64,000 nt of DNA from assembly GCA_036852015.1 (NCBI GenBank), contig JAANDG010000043.1, positions 62,001 through 126,000 on the forward strand. The letters are read 5' to 3'. This stretch comes from Pelodera strongyloides (Eukaryota; Nematoda; Chromadorea; Rhabditida; Rhabditidae). A model generated the notes under the pieces. That model saw nothing but the letters and a program-made list of their open reading frames with translations. It was not told where the DNA came from and did no database searches. Positions 21,461 to 33,424 of this stretch are shown here, piece by piece (position 1 is the first letter of the stretch; each line of letters opens with the position of its first letter). Made by a program: the position numbers and the translations under genes.

Positions 21461-23850
21461 GACAGATTAATTTCGAACCAACATCAAACTTAAAATCAAA
21501 ATCATTATAGCTCACTTTACTGTCACTTCAAACTTACTCCCTGCTATATCACCAAGCTTGGTGACCAAGTAACCCCCGCGGTCCGTTTAACGGTTGAAGC
21601 ACATTTGCATTTTTGATTGTCAAAACAAAAACAAAATGCGGGACCCCGGTTCTTGTTTTTTTTACTACTGGGCATTGTACCAATACCGACGACCGGACAA
21701 AGTTAGGTGTCGCAGGAAAAATGCCTAAATAGCTTAAATCGTCACCCTATGTTTTTATGAGCTTAAATATTCAAATGTTTTGTGGTGCCAATATTTGAGA
21801 CAGTCTCCAATAAAATGTCACCCCAATGGCTAGAGAGTAAATCAGGGACATCTTTACGAATGCATTCACCCGAGCTTTTTCAAGAATATTCCAAAAAATA
21901 TAGCTAATCTGATACTCGCAAGGGCACAACTAAATATTTAAATCCTCAGCTTCACCATTAGTAGATCTCTCGAGGCCTCGACGTCTAAGCAAAATAATTG
22001 GGTTTTTTCAGACGTCCAACAATAAGGTGGCTACTAATTGTGTAGGTCCGAAGATCGATCGCGAACAGTAAGATCTAGTTGTTTTTAGGGTGGATATCAT
22101 AAGAGAACAATCAATGGTGCAGGTTGTGAAGATTTTCCTGGTTTTATTTTTCAGTTCACGGGAACAAACTTGTCGGAATCTTTTTCGGACCATCACACAA
22201 ATCTCTAGCCAACAAATGTGCACCTAATTTTTTCGCTGCACTGACACTAAGAATTTAGCTTCCTACTCTACCTTGAACCGATGACGAAATCGACAACTTT
22301 CTGGCGCTTTCAATTAAAATTTGCGTCTTGTTCGACGCTTCTACAACTGAAAGTTGACTACAAACTACAAACATACTGCACAATAAATCGCCTAATTAGT
22401 TTTACAAAAAAGTCCACGGAACTACGTAAAGGGTGATCATGAGGACAATTTGGTACCAAAGCAAACCGTTTTAATAGACGAATTTAAGACTCGATACTGG
22501 TTTATCAACTCAGACTATCATCATGAAATTGCTGACTTGGCGCAAGCAGTAAAATTCTTTTTGGAAAAATATAGTGTCTGTGTTAACTGGTCGCTCTTCA
22601 ACTAATTAAATATTTGGCGTAGAACCTCGATAAAATTCGATAAAACATATTATTCTCACTACTACTGAAATGAAAAGAAACGATTTTAAAAATATTTTTG
22701 TTGTCACGTATAGAAATGACCATAAGCAAATGGACATGATCAGACAAACATGTTTCCGACCAAGCAAGCTTAAAACACGTATTCATTTGGAAATAATATA
22801 TTCAATAACCTGAAGCCCCACACATAACTAATGGTTAGCTTCATTGTTTCGATGCCTCAGTTTTTAGGATGCCGACCTGGCCGGTCATAAAATATGAGAT
22901 ACGTAGTTCCTTTTCGAACTTCCGCCGAGTTTTTAATGAGCTCTAGGTGTCTCTCCAGTATGAGTAATTGCTCTTGAAAGTGCGCTTTTCTGCTAGAAGA
23001 GACGCTTTTCTGCTGTCTTTGGTGTTTTTATTCAGTAGCGATTATTTACTTTCACGTGTACACGTTATATAGCAGTTCTTAAACTTTCTTGGTTTTTGCT
23101 CACGATCCCTTCTGCCCAAAAAATCCATTGGCTCTTTTATTAGCTCATTTTGTTGCGCAAACTTTTTTGAGAGATGGTCGGTCTAATGCTCAGGAGTATT
23201 CATTAAATGTGCAAATGTGGCAACATCTTGCAACACAAAGACTGTCTGGGATTCACTTCGTGTCTATCGGCAGTGTACCAATCCATTCGCGCGCGAAAAG
23301 TTTACCAATAGTATTTAAGTGGCTGTGACATCCAGTTCGATGTACATACATGAGAAATATACGTAATGTCTAAGTAATCCTTTCAAACTCACACTTCGGT
23401 CAAAATCTTTCAATTCACATGTGCTTTGTTTATGCAGGAGTTCTTTCCTTTGATTGGAAACACAGATATTTCACTATTTGTGGGAGACGCAGATCTTTTT
23501 GTCTGATTTATGGACAATTGTGAAAAGATTGTGTGTTGGCTTAGTGGTCGGCCACTGTTCTCCGCAAAGCGCCGCGCTTATCTTCCCAGCACAAGATGGA
23601 TGCACATTTTGCAAGAGACTTATTTTGCCACGTGAAGTCGAGGTCTTCTCAAAGCACTAAGAGAGAAGACGTCAGTCGTGGAACGGTAGATATTATGAAT
23701 ATCTCATAATAAGCGAAATACGTGTTTTTGCTCTCATGTCGATATTTAGCAAAAAATTATTATGCTGGAGCTCTAGGGTAGTTTTAAGTGTTTTGGGGCT
23801 CTGTTCGGAAAACAATGCATAAAGTTTCGACGAGAAGCTATCTAACGCAG

Positions 23851-23857
<7 letters not shown>

Positions 23858-23895
<38 letters not shown>

Positions 23896-23934
23896 CAGAG
23901 AGAGAGAGAAAAAGAGAGAGAGAGAGAAGAGAGA

Positions 23935-24022
<88 letters not shown>
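23858..24022. repeat. (AG)n microsatellite, about 165 bp
   Basis: Long AG dinucleotide tract with a pure run of over 80 bases from about 23938. Glu/Arg-rich and Ser/Leu-rich ORFs here are artefacts of the repeat. Confidence 0.97.
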
Positions 24023-24023
<1 letters not shown>

Positions 24024-26454
24024 AAGAAAGAAGGAGACCGGGAAAAAAGGAGAACTAGCAGCTTAGTTTTTATCCCCTCCTATCATTCTGTGAGTTCTCT
24101 TTCAATCTCGTGCTGATCTCGAGCAACGCGCGAATTAGAGGCGGGACCGAACATGGAGAGAGATTCTCTGCCAACCTACAGTAAGCAATGATTGAATCTG
24201 CACATAGCATCACTATAAAATACAAATTCCCGATCAGCATCGGTCTCAAAGGCCATTTAAGACCCCACACTTCACCCCTCGTGCTTACTTTCTATCTTTC
24301 CCTTTCACACTGAACAGATCTTCTCCCGTTTATCACAATGTTTTTTTTTAAATAAAACATATATATTTTAGGTGTAAAATTCATTTAGTGCTTTCGTCTT
24401 TGGAAACAAAATTATTTCCAACAGTGAAATTTGGCATGGTATCCAATGCCAGCAAGCCGATTAATATACATTTTTTTGCCCGATGAATCTGAGGGAAAGT
24501 GCGCTTCTCGTTACTACCACTGAGGCCCCGCTTACAGTGTACCATATCATGTACTACGGCCCAAGCACTTCATTCATTCTATAGATTTGTGTGACTATTA
24601 TTACCTAACAATAAATAGTTTTTCAATGTCTTATCAAATAGTTTTCGTGTGTTTGTTTTTATCGGTAACAACAACTTTGTGTAACTGCTTGCCTTTCCAG
24701 GCAATCTCTCACCTGGAGTAATACCTGATGACGGGAACGACGTTGTTCGATGAACCGAGGTATTTTAAATGGTTAACACGGAAGATTAATAATTTTTCCT
24801 CTTTCCGCCCCCTGGGCAAACCCAACAAATAGTCATGATCCAGTTCGTGAATTAATAATTTGTGCCCAATCAATTAGAATTGCCCAATGTCCATCCCAAT
24901 CCGACAAGAGGACATAAACTCGTAGTGTGAAGTGTGAACAATAGCCTGCGCAAGCTAGGGACCGACGCAGCTCGCCGCACTGTTGTTGTTTTGCCGAACT
25001 CATCCGTTTTCACCTTTCAGGGCTCCAGCCTATTCCCTGGTTTCCTCGGCAAATACAGTGGAAAGTGGAACTGTGAGTTCTAATTCTATTTTGTGTGTGT
25101 TTAAATGTGTAAAATGTAATGTCGAAGCTCACAATCAGTTACTAAGTTCGATGGTCAATCAAATGAGTAAATCAATGCAAAATAAAAAAACATTTGATGG
25201 TTCTCATGGAGAGGTATAATTCCTTGGCGACATTATGCTAAAGTGTATTTTTACGCGCAATAACTGTTGAATTTGCATAATAACCAAAATAATTATTGAG
25301 CTTCAGAACGTTGAGACACATTTTAGTTTGTTTCGTAACATTGACTGCTCACCAGTTTTTACAAATCTGACGTTAAAAAGGTTCATCGCTGCTCTCTATG
25401 CGTAGTGAAAGCCAGTCTTTAAAAACTAGTGAGAGATCACATCGTGACATGCATATATAAGATTTGCTATCTTTTCACTCAATTTTCCTTTTTCCCATAA
25501 TTATTACGTGTGTGCATTTTAATGTTGATCTTATTGTTAGAAAATAGTGTTGCTGTTCTTTATGTACACATGTCGGGAACCTCTGTAGGTTTTCACATCT
25601 GACTGTTGCTCCTGATACTATGTCTTTATTTCTTGCTTGTGAATAGTGTCTTACTTGTCGCTATTGTGAATTTCCAAAAATTGTTCTTGATGGACAATAG
25701 AGGCAACATTCTGCTAATGACACATTTGCTTTTGTAAATAACTCAAAAGTAGTGTAGTTCTTTATATGAACTTCTCCTGGAATTACACTGCAAATCAAGT
25801 ATTTTTTCCCTAAGAACTGTGTTTTCAGCGCTAGTTTAAGAACATTATATTGTCACTAACGCTCTGTTTGAGATACTATTAATTAAATTGTTGAATACTG
25901 CTTATAGTAACCCCCCCTTCAAACTGTGGTCTGATGAAAAGACAAACAAAAAGAATAACCCGTTTATAGGTGAACCAGACACAACACTCTAAACCTTTTC
26001 ATAGACATTATAAATTAATGGAGCATCATAATCCGTTTGTTTTCAAATTATGCGCATAAAGTTTGCAACTGTTGTGACGGACATTAAGGTTTGTTGATGA
26101 GTAGATTATGATCTGGTCCGCCAACTAGTGTGATGTTATTAAAACAACACCAGTATAAAACACCAGTATAAAACAGACGAACATGTTCCGCCCAACCATT
26201 GGTAGTGTCTTATATCACTAAACTCCGACCCTTGTCTCTAACAGACACTCACTCTTTCTTGTTCTTCAGTCACGCAATATACCCGTGATTTCACTCTCAT
26301 TGCGCATGTAACTTCCCATTAAACTAAATCTTCTCAACCACCAGGTCCCCTAAATGTCACATTTCTCCCCATTCATTTGATAAACTAGAACAAACAGCCC
26401 GGATCAAATTAGAACGGTTTCTTTCAATCGTTGATTTTTAATGATACCAAGAGT

Positions 26455-26636
26455 TTACACTGTCCACCTATTTATTTTCTGTTTGAAATAATTCTCATTG
26501 TCCTTTTCGTTTAACGACTTCATTCCAGTTTTCTCACACTTTACAAAGAGGCCTGTCCGATCAAAGTGTGACTCTGCCATAAGTTCCTTTAAACCTTCTT
26601 CGCCAACCACACGAAGTTCACTTCCACAGTCTTTAC
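26455..26636 (-). CDS. Isolated exon-like ORF, 59 residues (terminal exon or gene fragment)
   Basis: After a CATAG acceptor the minus strand is open from 26636 to a TAA at 26457-26455. The text is protein-like: KDCGSELRVVGEEGLKELMA, then ESHFDRTGLFVKCEKTGMKS, ending in QKINRWTV. I could not find a partner exon upstream, which would have to overlap the start of the plus-strand transporter (ATG at 26732). I do not recognise the family. It may be the last exon of a gene overlapping the transporter, or a decayed fragment. Confidence 0.35.
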
Positions 26637-26731
26637 CTATGAAAATATAATCGAACTATAATCGGACTATACACCTGTCAACATAAAGTAATCGGACTCA
26701 CAAACACTAATAAGTCAAACCAACAAACATA

Positions 26732-29700
26732 ATGAAACTGAAAATATTTCCTTCATTTCAAACGAACGGAGAGTCGCAAACTGAGTTAGCGGATGTGGAG
26801 AAAACGGTAAGCAATAAGTCAGTTATCTTGAAGCCAGCATTTACGGTTTTGATTTTGTTACTCTTGTGTTTTCGTCCCTCTGTTTTTTTTCGTCGTAATT
26901 ATGTATAGCGTTTAACGGACAGGAATATGCCTTCAAAAATTTGGAAAGTAACTCATGGGCAAAACACACGATCCGAACAACACCTATATTTAATTAACTA
27001 TCCTATTAGGTCCGCGAGAAACATCGAAATGTGAAGGGAATGGGATTCTTCGTCACTTGCCTGTTTGTTGTGGGTGAAACGGCAGGAGGAGGACTCATCG
27101 CACTGCCAAATGCAATCGTTAATGCAGGTAGGCACAAGTCTTCTGATGCTCTTTACAGCTGCTCGTTCAATCCCCCGTAATGTGTTGGTGACATCTTTCA
27201 TGTTGTTTAGGATTATTCGGCGGTCTCTCGATTATTTTGTTGGTAGCTGTTGCATGTGCATATACCGGAGCAAAACTATCTGAGAACTGGACGATTCTTC
27301 AACATCGTTGGCCGGAATACAAGGAACATTGCCGAAAACCCTACCCGGCAATGGCACATAGGTCACTTGGTGCCAAATTTGGGTGAGATTACTGTTTGCA
27401 ACCAAAATGTTGATGTTTATTTATTTTGAGGCTTATCCTCTTTTGTGTAAATAGTTGATTTTCTTAACGTCTGTTGTTTAGCACGGCTGTATCCGCGTGT
27501 TTGAACGTGACTCAATTTGGAACGGCATGTGTATTCTTGTTGCTTGGTGCACAAAACATTGAGAGTTTCCTTCAAGTTCATGGAGGCATTACGGTAAGGC
27601 ATACGGTCACAATATCATCATAGCTTAAGCCTATTAGCGACGATCTATTTCTTTAACTTTCACATTTCAGCTTGGTTTCTGCAAGGTGTTGTTATGTGTG
27701 GCAGTGTTTATGCTCCCATTTACTCTCTTGAAGAGCCCCAAGGACTTTTGGTGAGCTGATTCATATTTCTGTCTATCAGTAAACAATATTGTCGACCAAC
27801 TTTCATGAGCACTCAATTTATGTATTTAGCTTTCGACTTACGCAGTTGTGACCAGTTTGTTGTTTTGCCTAACTGTCTGTCCTAGGTGGGCCGTCATATT
27901 CGCCATGGTCACCACGACTGTCGCTGTTGCATTGATCATCTACGGAGCTGTGGAGGACTATGACGTGTGCAGCAAGGAACTCAGTTTTCCTGAATTCTCT
28001 TTCGGAAAGTAGGCTAACTTAATTTTATTGAAAAGGCCTCAGATATGTTTACAAACATAACATTATATCCAACAGTGTCAGCAGGAGATTTGTTAGCGTG
28101 AATTTCAGGGTATTCATGGCATTTGGAACAGTGATGTTCGCTTACGGTGGGCACGGAGCCTTCCCAACCATCCAGCATGACATGAAGAAGCCCTACCTGT
28201 TCGCAAAGTCCGTTGTTCTGGCCTTCATAAGTAAGTTTTTGGTCATAATTCGAACATCGCTTGCTTATAATTCTGGTGAAGCACCTGATCTGATTTTCCT
28301 CTGCCGCTTGTTTTTCATTTTACGGCACACCAACCTTATCCAACATCCGTGCTTTAAGTGCTTTATCACAGAAGTTTTTGCCATGATTATTAGTTGTCTA
28401 CATGCTTGTGTTAAATTATGCTCCTTTCAGTCATCTGTTCAATGTACATTCCTGTGTCACTCGCTGGATACTATACATACGGTGGATCGCTGACAAGCTC
28501 TATTATTCCGTCTTTACAGGTGCTTTTGTTGCCTTATCTTTCGTCGCATGCTACTGGTCTAAGTGAAGTAAACCTCTATGCATTTACCGCTTTTCCACAT
28601 TTCTTTTTCAGAACAGCATGTTGCAACAGACGGTCAACATGCTGATCACTATTCACGTTGTTCTTGCACTGACCATTGTTTTTAATCCACTCAATCAAGA
28701 ATTCGAGGACTATTTGGAAATTCCACACCGTTCGTTTTCCTTTATATATGCATAAATATAGGTTACCATATTAAGTCCGGCGAAAAAGAAAACGATTATA
28801 TTCCTTCAGACTTCGGATGGCAGCGTGTGGCTGCCCGTTCCACGGTGATGGTTGCTGTTGTGATTATGGCAGAGACTGTGCCCAACTTTGGTGTCCTTCT
28901 TGACCTTGTTGGCGGTTCTACCATCACCCTGATGGCTCTCATCTTCCCATGCGTGTTCAATCTGTACCTGTGTGCTGGAGCGACCAAATACAACAACGCC
29001 AAAGCTCTTCCTGAGGAAGAAACCCTCACATTCTCAGAGTTCGTTTTATACAGCTTACCAATATCTAGACAACACTACATTATATTCAAATAAATAAAAC
29101 AAATAATTTCAGAGTTCTTCACTATACCCCATCAAAGAAACTTTTCATCAACTTCCTCGTACTTGGTATGTCAAAACAAGTTTGTTTATGCTCGCGTCCA
29201 AATTAGTAGATACATGACAGTTAAAATCACCATAAAAAACATATTTTTATAATCACCATTTTAGCTTGCGCTATAATTGGCGGAGGTGCTGCAACCGTGT
29301 CTGCAATGCACGCAATGACTGAGGCTAATTTCTCGCCTCCTTGCTATGCTCACTACTTCACTGGAGTATCGCCTGTGGAGCAACTTCCACTACTCGAGTG
29401 AGTTTGATTTGTATTATTTGCGATCATGATTAATAGGAACACGGAGTAAAGCTAATTACGCATTTGGTATATTGAAATCATGGGCAGATGTTTTTTTCTT
29501 TCAATGTAAAGAGTAAACGGTCACCATGCAAACGTGCAAGCGGTGACACTAAGAAATGATGGATCACTTCAAATAATTGGAAAGGATGGCGAATATCATC
29601 TTTCTTTGCTGCTCTTGTGGTTTCTCTACGTAACTGCGAACCTCGTGGGATGTGATTTATTAGTTGTCAATTAGACAACTACCTTGTCTATTTTCAATGA

Positions 29701-29851
29701 TGGCGAGCATATAAGGGATTAGCTACTGAAGTATCTGTATTTTAGGGAGCATGGTAAATTTGCCTGCTGTGGAACCTTCAGAAACATTTCTCGCTTCGGA
29801 CTCAATTACTGCCTCGACCCGACCGTCAAAATTACCGGAGGTCATGGATAA
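26732..29851 (+). CDS. Amino-acid transporter (AAAP/SLC36-like), 13 exons, about 509 residues
   Basis: Exons: 26732-26806, 27010-27127, 27211-27382, 27482-27593, 27671-27750, 27886-28008, 28109-28230, 28431-28519, 28612-28729, 28810-29038, 29113-29165, 29265-29397 and 29746-29851. Every junction is in phase and it ends in TAA. The N-terminus is cytosolic (MKLKIFPSFQTNGESQTELA). The first helix holds GETAGGGLIALPNAIVNAG, the hallmark of the amino-acid/auxin permease family. HCRKPYPAMAHRSLG follows, then MFAYGGHGAFPTIQHDMKKP, GYYTYGGSL, and AETVPNFGVLLDLVGGSTIT near the C-terminal helices. About 10-11 hydrophobic segments are expected. Likely a proton- or sodium-coupled transporter in plasma or lysosomal membrane; the substrate cannot be read from sequence. 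No odd features; the gene looks intact. Confidence 0.9.
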
Positions 29852-30744
29852 AAGTGGTAGTTGATATCACCAAACAGCACCCAACAAATTTTTATATAAA
29901 CCTTCCTTGTAAATCAAAATAGTACAAACTTTTCTGATCCAATGACTGCCCCATTAGATTCCTAAAGTATATTTTTTTTGTAATTTTGACCATATTATTC
30001 CGACGATATAATAGTAACTAATAAGCTAACTGAAACCCAACTAATAATTTCATACTGTCTACACAATGTAGATGAAACAGTAGAACTCAAAAATAGAAGC
30101 CTCTTATTAATGTACATTGAGAAACGGTTGTTTTATGTTTATAATCCGCTGGTCAGTTAGCACTGGCTTTATGTTAAACGAGTATATGTTTTTGCGCGGT
30201 GAGAGTGGGTGTTTTGGATATGGGATAAGTATTCAAGAAAATGATAGTTGGTGAATGTTTTGGACGCATGAGTGTTTCTCTTCAATGATATTTATTGAAT
30301 ACGCTTCCTTTCAATTGATATACAATTAATATTTAGGTTCTCGCTTTGTTTGCGTGAATTGTGTGCGAGATCTCATGTGAGATAAATAAAATAGATGCTG
30401 TTTATCGAGTGCAATCATTTGTTTACGTTATCAGACATGTAAAGGGAAAGCCTTCATTGTTTATGCATTTTCTATGCGATAATACGCAGCCATGAGTATG
30501 GCTGCGACCTGTGTAGTTGTTCGATTGATGTAAAATTCTTGCAGTCTTTTCACTCGAGTAGAGTTGACTAGTGGATGTGTATCAATTTGGTATATATCCA
30601 TGCCAAATGCACATCCAACCCTTCATTTGTCTCGATATGGTCATGGACTTGAAGGTTCAAGATGAAGGCCGCTTTTTGAAATAGTTTATTATTCTTATTA
30701 ATGAATTGGGCAAGCCAGAATCATTCTGATTATTATTGTCGATA
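29852..30744. other. Convergent intergenic region
   Basis: Lies between the 3' ends of the transporter (+) and a DM13 gene (-). No gene or repeat seen; poly(A)-like AATAAA motifs occur. Confidence 0.5.
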
Positions 30745-31834
30745 TTAATGACGAAGCGGGTCTTCAATCGGCTGATATTGTGGACATTCGATAGCCGGTC
30801 CGAGTTCTGGGAGGGGACCATCTGATACGGGGGGAAGGTGCACAGGCACAGGCATTCTATGAGAAGACAATCGGAAGTGCACACTTCCAAAATCAACCCT
30901 GAAACCATATTGACAATATCAGAAAAACTAGTGATACGTACATAAAAAGAAAGAAAGTGGTTGCCGTTACTTTATTGTGTAAGAGAATAGTATTCAAAAT
31001 TAATATTACCGTCGTTCCTATTTTTTTCCTGGGGATAATATCCACTGAGTCAGGCACTTCGTAAACTGTGATGAAGTTGATCATAGTTCACGTTTTGCTG
31101 ATTTTTTATTTGCTTAAATTAAAGACACTCACCCATATTGATAACAAAATATGGATAAATAATCCACATCATAGATGGTCTGTCCGTCAGCCAGCTCCAC
31201 AGTGATTGTGCTATTGTTGTAGTTTTCATGCATAGCACAATGCCTATAACAACAAAATGCACGGCCACAATAACGGAATGCAATCTCACAGGTTTTTTCT
31301 ACTATGTCTTATATTCGTGAATGTTTGACGCATTTAGTTAAGCAAGATTCTCGATTCACGGAGCTCACAAAAGCCTCTCGCTTATTGCAACGCATTTTTG
31401 ACAATCATAAGTTAAAAATGTAGTATCCGCACATAAATTTTGCGATCTACACTCACCTCACTTTCGTGTCCCTTCCAACAATTAGTCCTTTCTTTCCAGT
31501 TTCTGTATTCACATCACCTAATCCAAAGTAGAACCAGGCATCTGGAAAGAAAAAATTCTTTGTCTAAAAAAAAGAGAGTGAATGAGTATTCACAGTCATT
31601 CTGTAAGCGATAGATTTGATGCATTTTACTTTTGCAAAGGATTCTGTATTTGGTACAACCGTTGCGGGACAAAAACAAAGAAACGGAAGTGACTATTTAA
31701 CCAATTTCCATAACACTTCATCAGTTACCTGGTGGTTTGGCTCCTTCAATGGAGAAATCGGTTATTTGAATTGTTTTGTGATCCAGCACAGTTACAGCAC
31801 CAACGCTCGTTCCATATTCTCCATTTGTTATCGC
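30745..31834 (-). CDS. DM13-domain protein, N-terminus not located
   Basis: Exons 31834-31729, 31541-31457, 31243-31133 and 30898-30745 join in phase to a TAA (about 151 residues). The order is that of a DM13 domain: AVTVLDHKTIQITDFSIEG (display-strand then IxxF), KPPDAWFYFGLGD (the PDAYFWVG motif), STITVELADGQTIYDVDYLS, then IFCYQYGVDFGSVHF (the WLSVWC..F.VNFG ending). A Pro-rich C-terminal tail follows (MPVPVHLPPVSDGPLPEL). DM13 is found in Skeletor-like extracellular or matrix proteins. The signal-peptide exon upstream of 31834 was not identified. It is arranged head-to-head with the signal-peptide exon at 32014 (+). Confidence 0.8.
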
Positions 31835-32013
31835 CTGGATTTTTACTTATGCTCATGGAATACACACAATTTGTGCTGATATAATTCGGTGAAATCGGAT
31901 CTAAGTAAGATTCGTTATTGTGGAAAGGCGAACAAACTAATTTCAATCAAACTCGCTGGGATGGATTTGAGCGTCCACCACGAAACAATAATTGTTGTTC
32001 GGGTAAAAAAACA

Positions 32014-32139
32014 ATGGTAAGTGATTTTTTTTCAGTCATTTTCAATAGTGTTGTTGTTTTGTTGATCTTATTGTTAGCTAATGAGCGAGTATTTGCTCAA
32101 GGGCGCGCACAGATAAGTGGCCTTGGATATGTTTTTAAA
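32014..32139 (+). CDS. Signal-peptide exon, probably 5' exon of the trehalase gene
   Basis: An ATG exon of 42 codons ends in phase 0 at a GTAAGC donor. It begins MVSDFFSVIFNSVVVLLILL and has a likely cleavage after VFAQG, followed by RAQISGLGYVFK: a good secretory signal. Its phase matches the first trehalase exon I can define (33425, phase 0), so I take it as that gene's 5' exon. Alternatively it could splice to exon-like sequence at 32210-32263 (IKNKTYHVASIHLNTTE) and 32366 onward (DAPSSSDRDSLLKLDTLENR), which together would make a separate small secreted protein of unknown type. Confidence 0.5.
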
Positions 32140-33424
32140 GTAAGCAAGTTAACTGCCTAGTAAACACAAGACCAATTGGAAAAGTTCGACTGAGGAAACC
32201 TCTTTCAGATAAAAAACAAAACCTACCATGTCGCTTCCATTCATCTTAATACAACAGAAAGGTTGTGGGGATCGTTTATTCAGCTTTATGGCAGCCATGA
32301 AATCCTGAAAATGTACATACGTTTACAAAGCGAATTTTTATGCGTTCCCAATTGCTCAATTACAGTGATGCACCATCTAGCTCTGATAGGGACTCTCTAT
32401 TGAAGCTTGATACGCTTGAAAATCGCCTTAAGAATGCAGACGCTAGAATGCTTAGAAAAATATTGGCTTGCAAATGCGGCCCCCATTTACGTTCATCGTA
32501 CAAATTCAGACATTCTACTCTGTCCTCTCGATGTGGTCGTGTCAAAATATTTATCCCTAGAGTAACTAAAAACAGTCGTAGATATTCCTTTTTGCATAGA
32601 GAAATTATCTTATGATTGAGAAAAATCCTGCCTTATTCCTGTAAATTTGTGGAAACATATGTCACTTATTTTAGTTTTTGTAGTGCATTCTCATGTTTTT
32701 TTCCGTATTATTATCCATTTATTCGTTGTTAGTGGCCTTATATTGTCAAAACTTGAGCGATACTGTGTTGTCGTAATAAATGTTATGTTATACTTTTAAA
32801 AAGACACCCAGTCTACCGTAACTAGTGTATATATGTCTGGCACTCTGGGAACGAGAGCATTCAAAAAGATATCTTTTCTCCATGTGAAAACATGATTGTT
32901 TATTATTCTGTTGCGTTGACTGTTGTGTATTTCTGATATTGAGGGGGGAAAGCTCTTGTTCACGCTATATTATTTCGCTTTTGATCTTTTCAGGATAAAA
33001 TATTCTATATATTGTTCAGAATGAAGTATTCAATATATTGTATGGGTTTTTTTGCTCTATTTCAATAGACTAGGTGTTTTCGAATAAACGTTGATGCCTT
33101 ATTTGCCTGATGTTTACCTTCCATAGATGTTTACGTTTTTAAACTGATGCTGCTTATTCGAATCAATAAAAGCATGAAAGTCGTGTGTTTATTCTATTTC
33201 TTTTCCATTTCGTGCTGTACTTCGTCATCTCATCAAAATATCTACTTTTTTTCGCTGTTGAAAATTTGCCTGTTTTTCGTTGCTGAAAAATATTAATGTG
33301 TTTTGTAGGCTGTTATTAACATTACTGTGTTTTGTAGGCATTGGGTTGAAGGTTGATGATTTCACCGCGGGAAGGATGGATCCTATTCATATGTTTATTT
33401 CTCTTTAATTATTCTTTATGTCAG

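Larger units (their letters stand above)
19863..26454. other. Gene-poor region, no confirmed gene
   Basis: No exon chain with conserved protein features. ORFs such as 19937-20275 (-) look random. One 55-base segment (25018-25072, +) has a TTTCAG acceptor and a GTGAGT donor and is open in two frames; it could be a 5' exon of the transporter beginning at 26732, but I cannot show this. Two AG-rich microsatellites lie here. Confidence 0.45.

Noticed and set aside
23693..24066. Ser/Leu-rich (-) and Glu/Arg-rich (+) ORFs of 92-110 codons
   Set aside because: Translation of an AG microsatellite; no other coding feature.
30893..31084. Minus-strand ORF beginning MINFITVYEVPDSVD with a possible donor
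   Set aside because: The flanking DM13 exons join in phase across it (31133 to 30898), so it is intronic.
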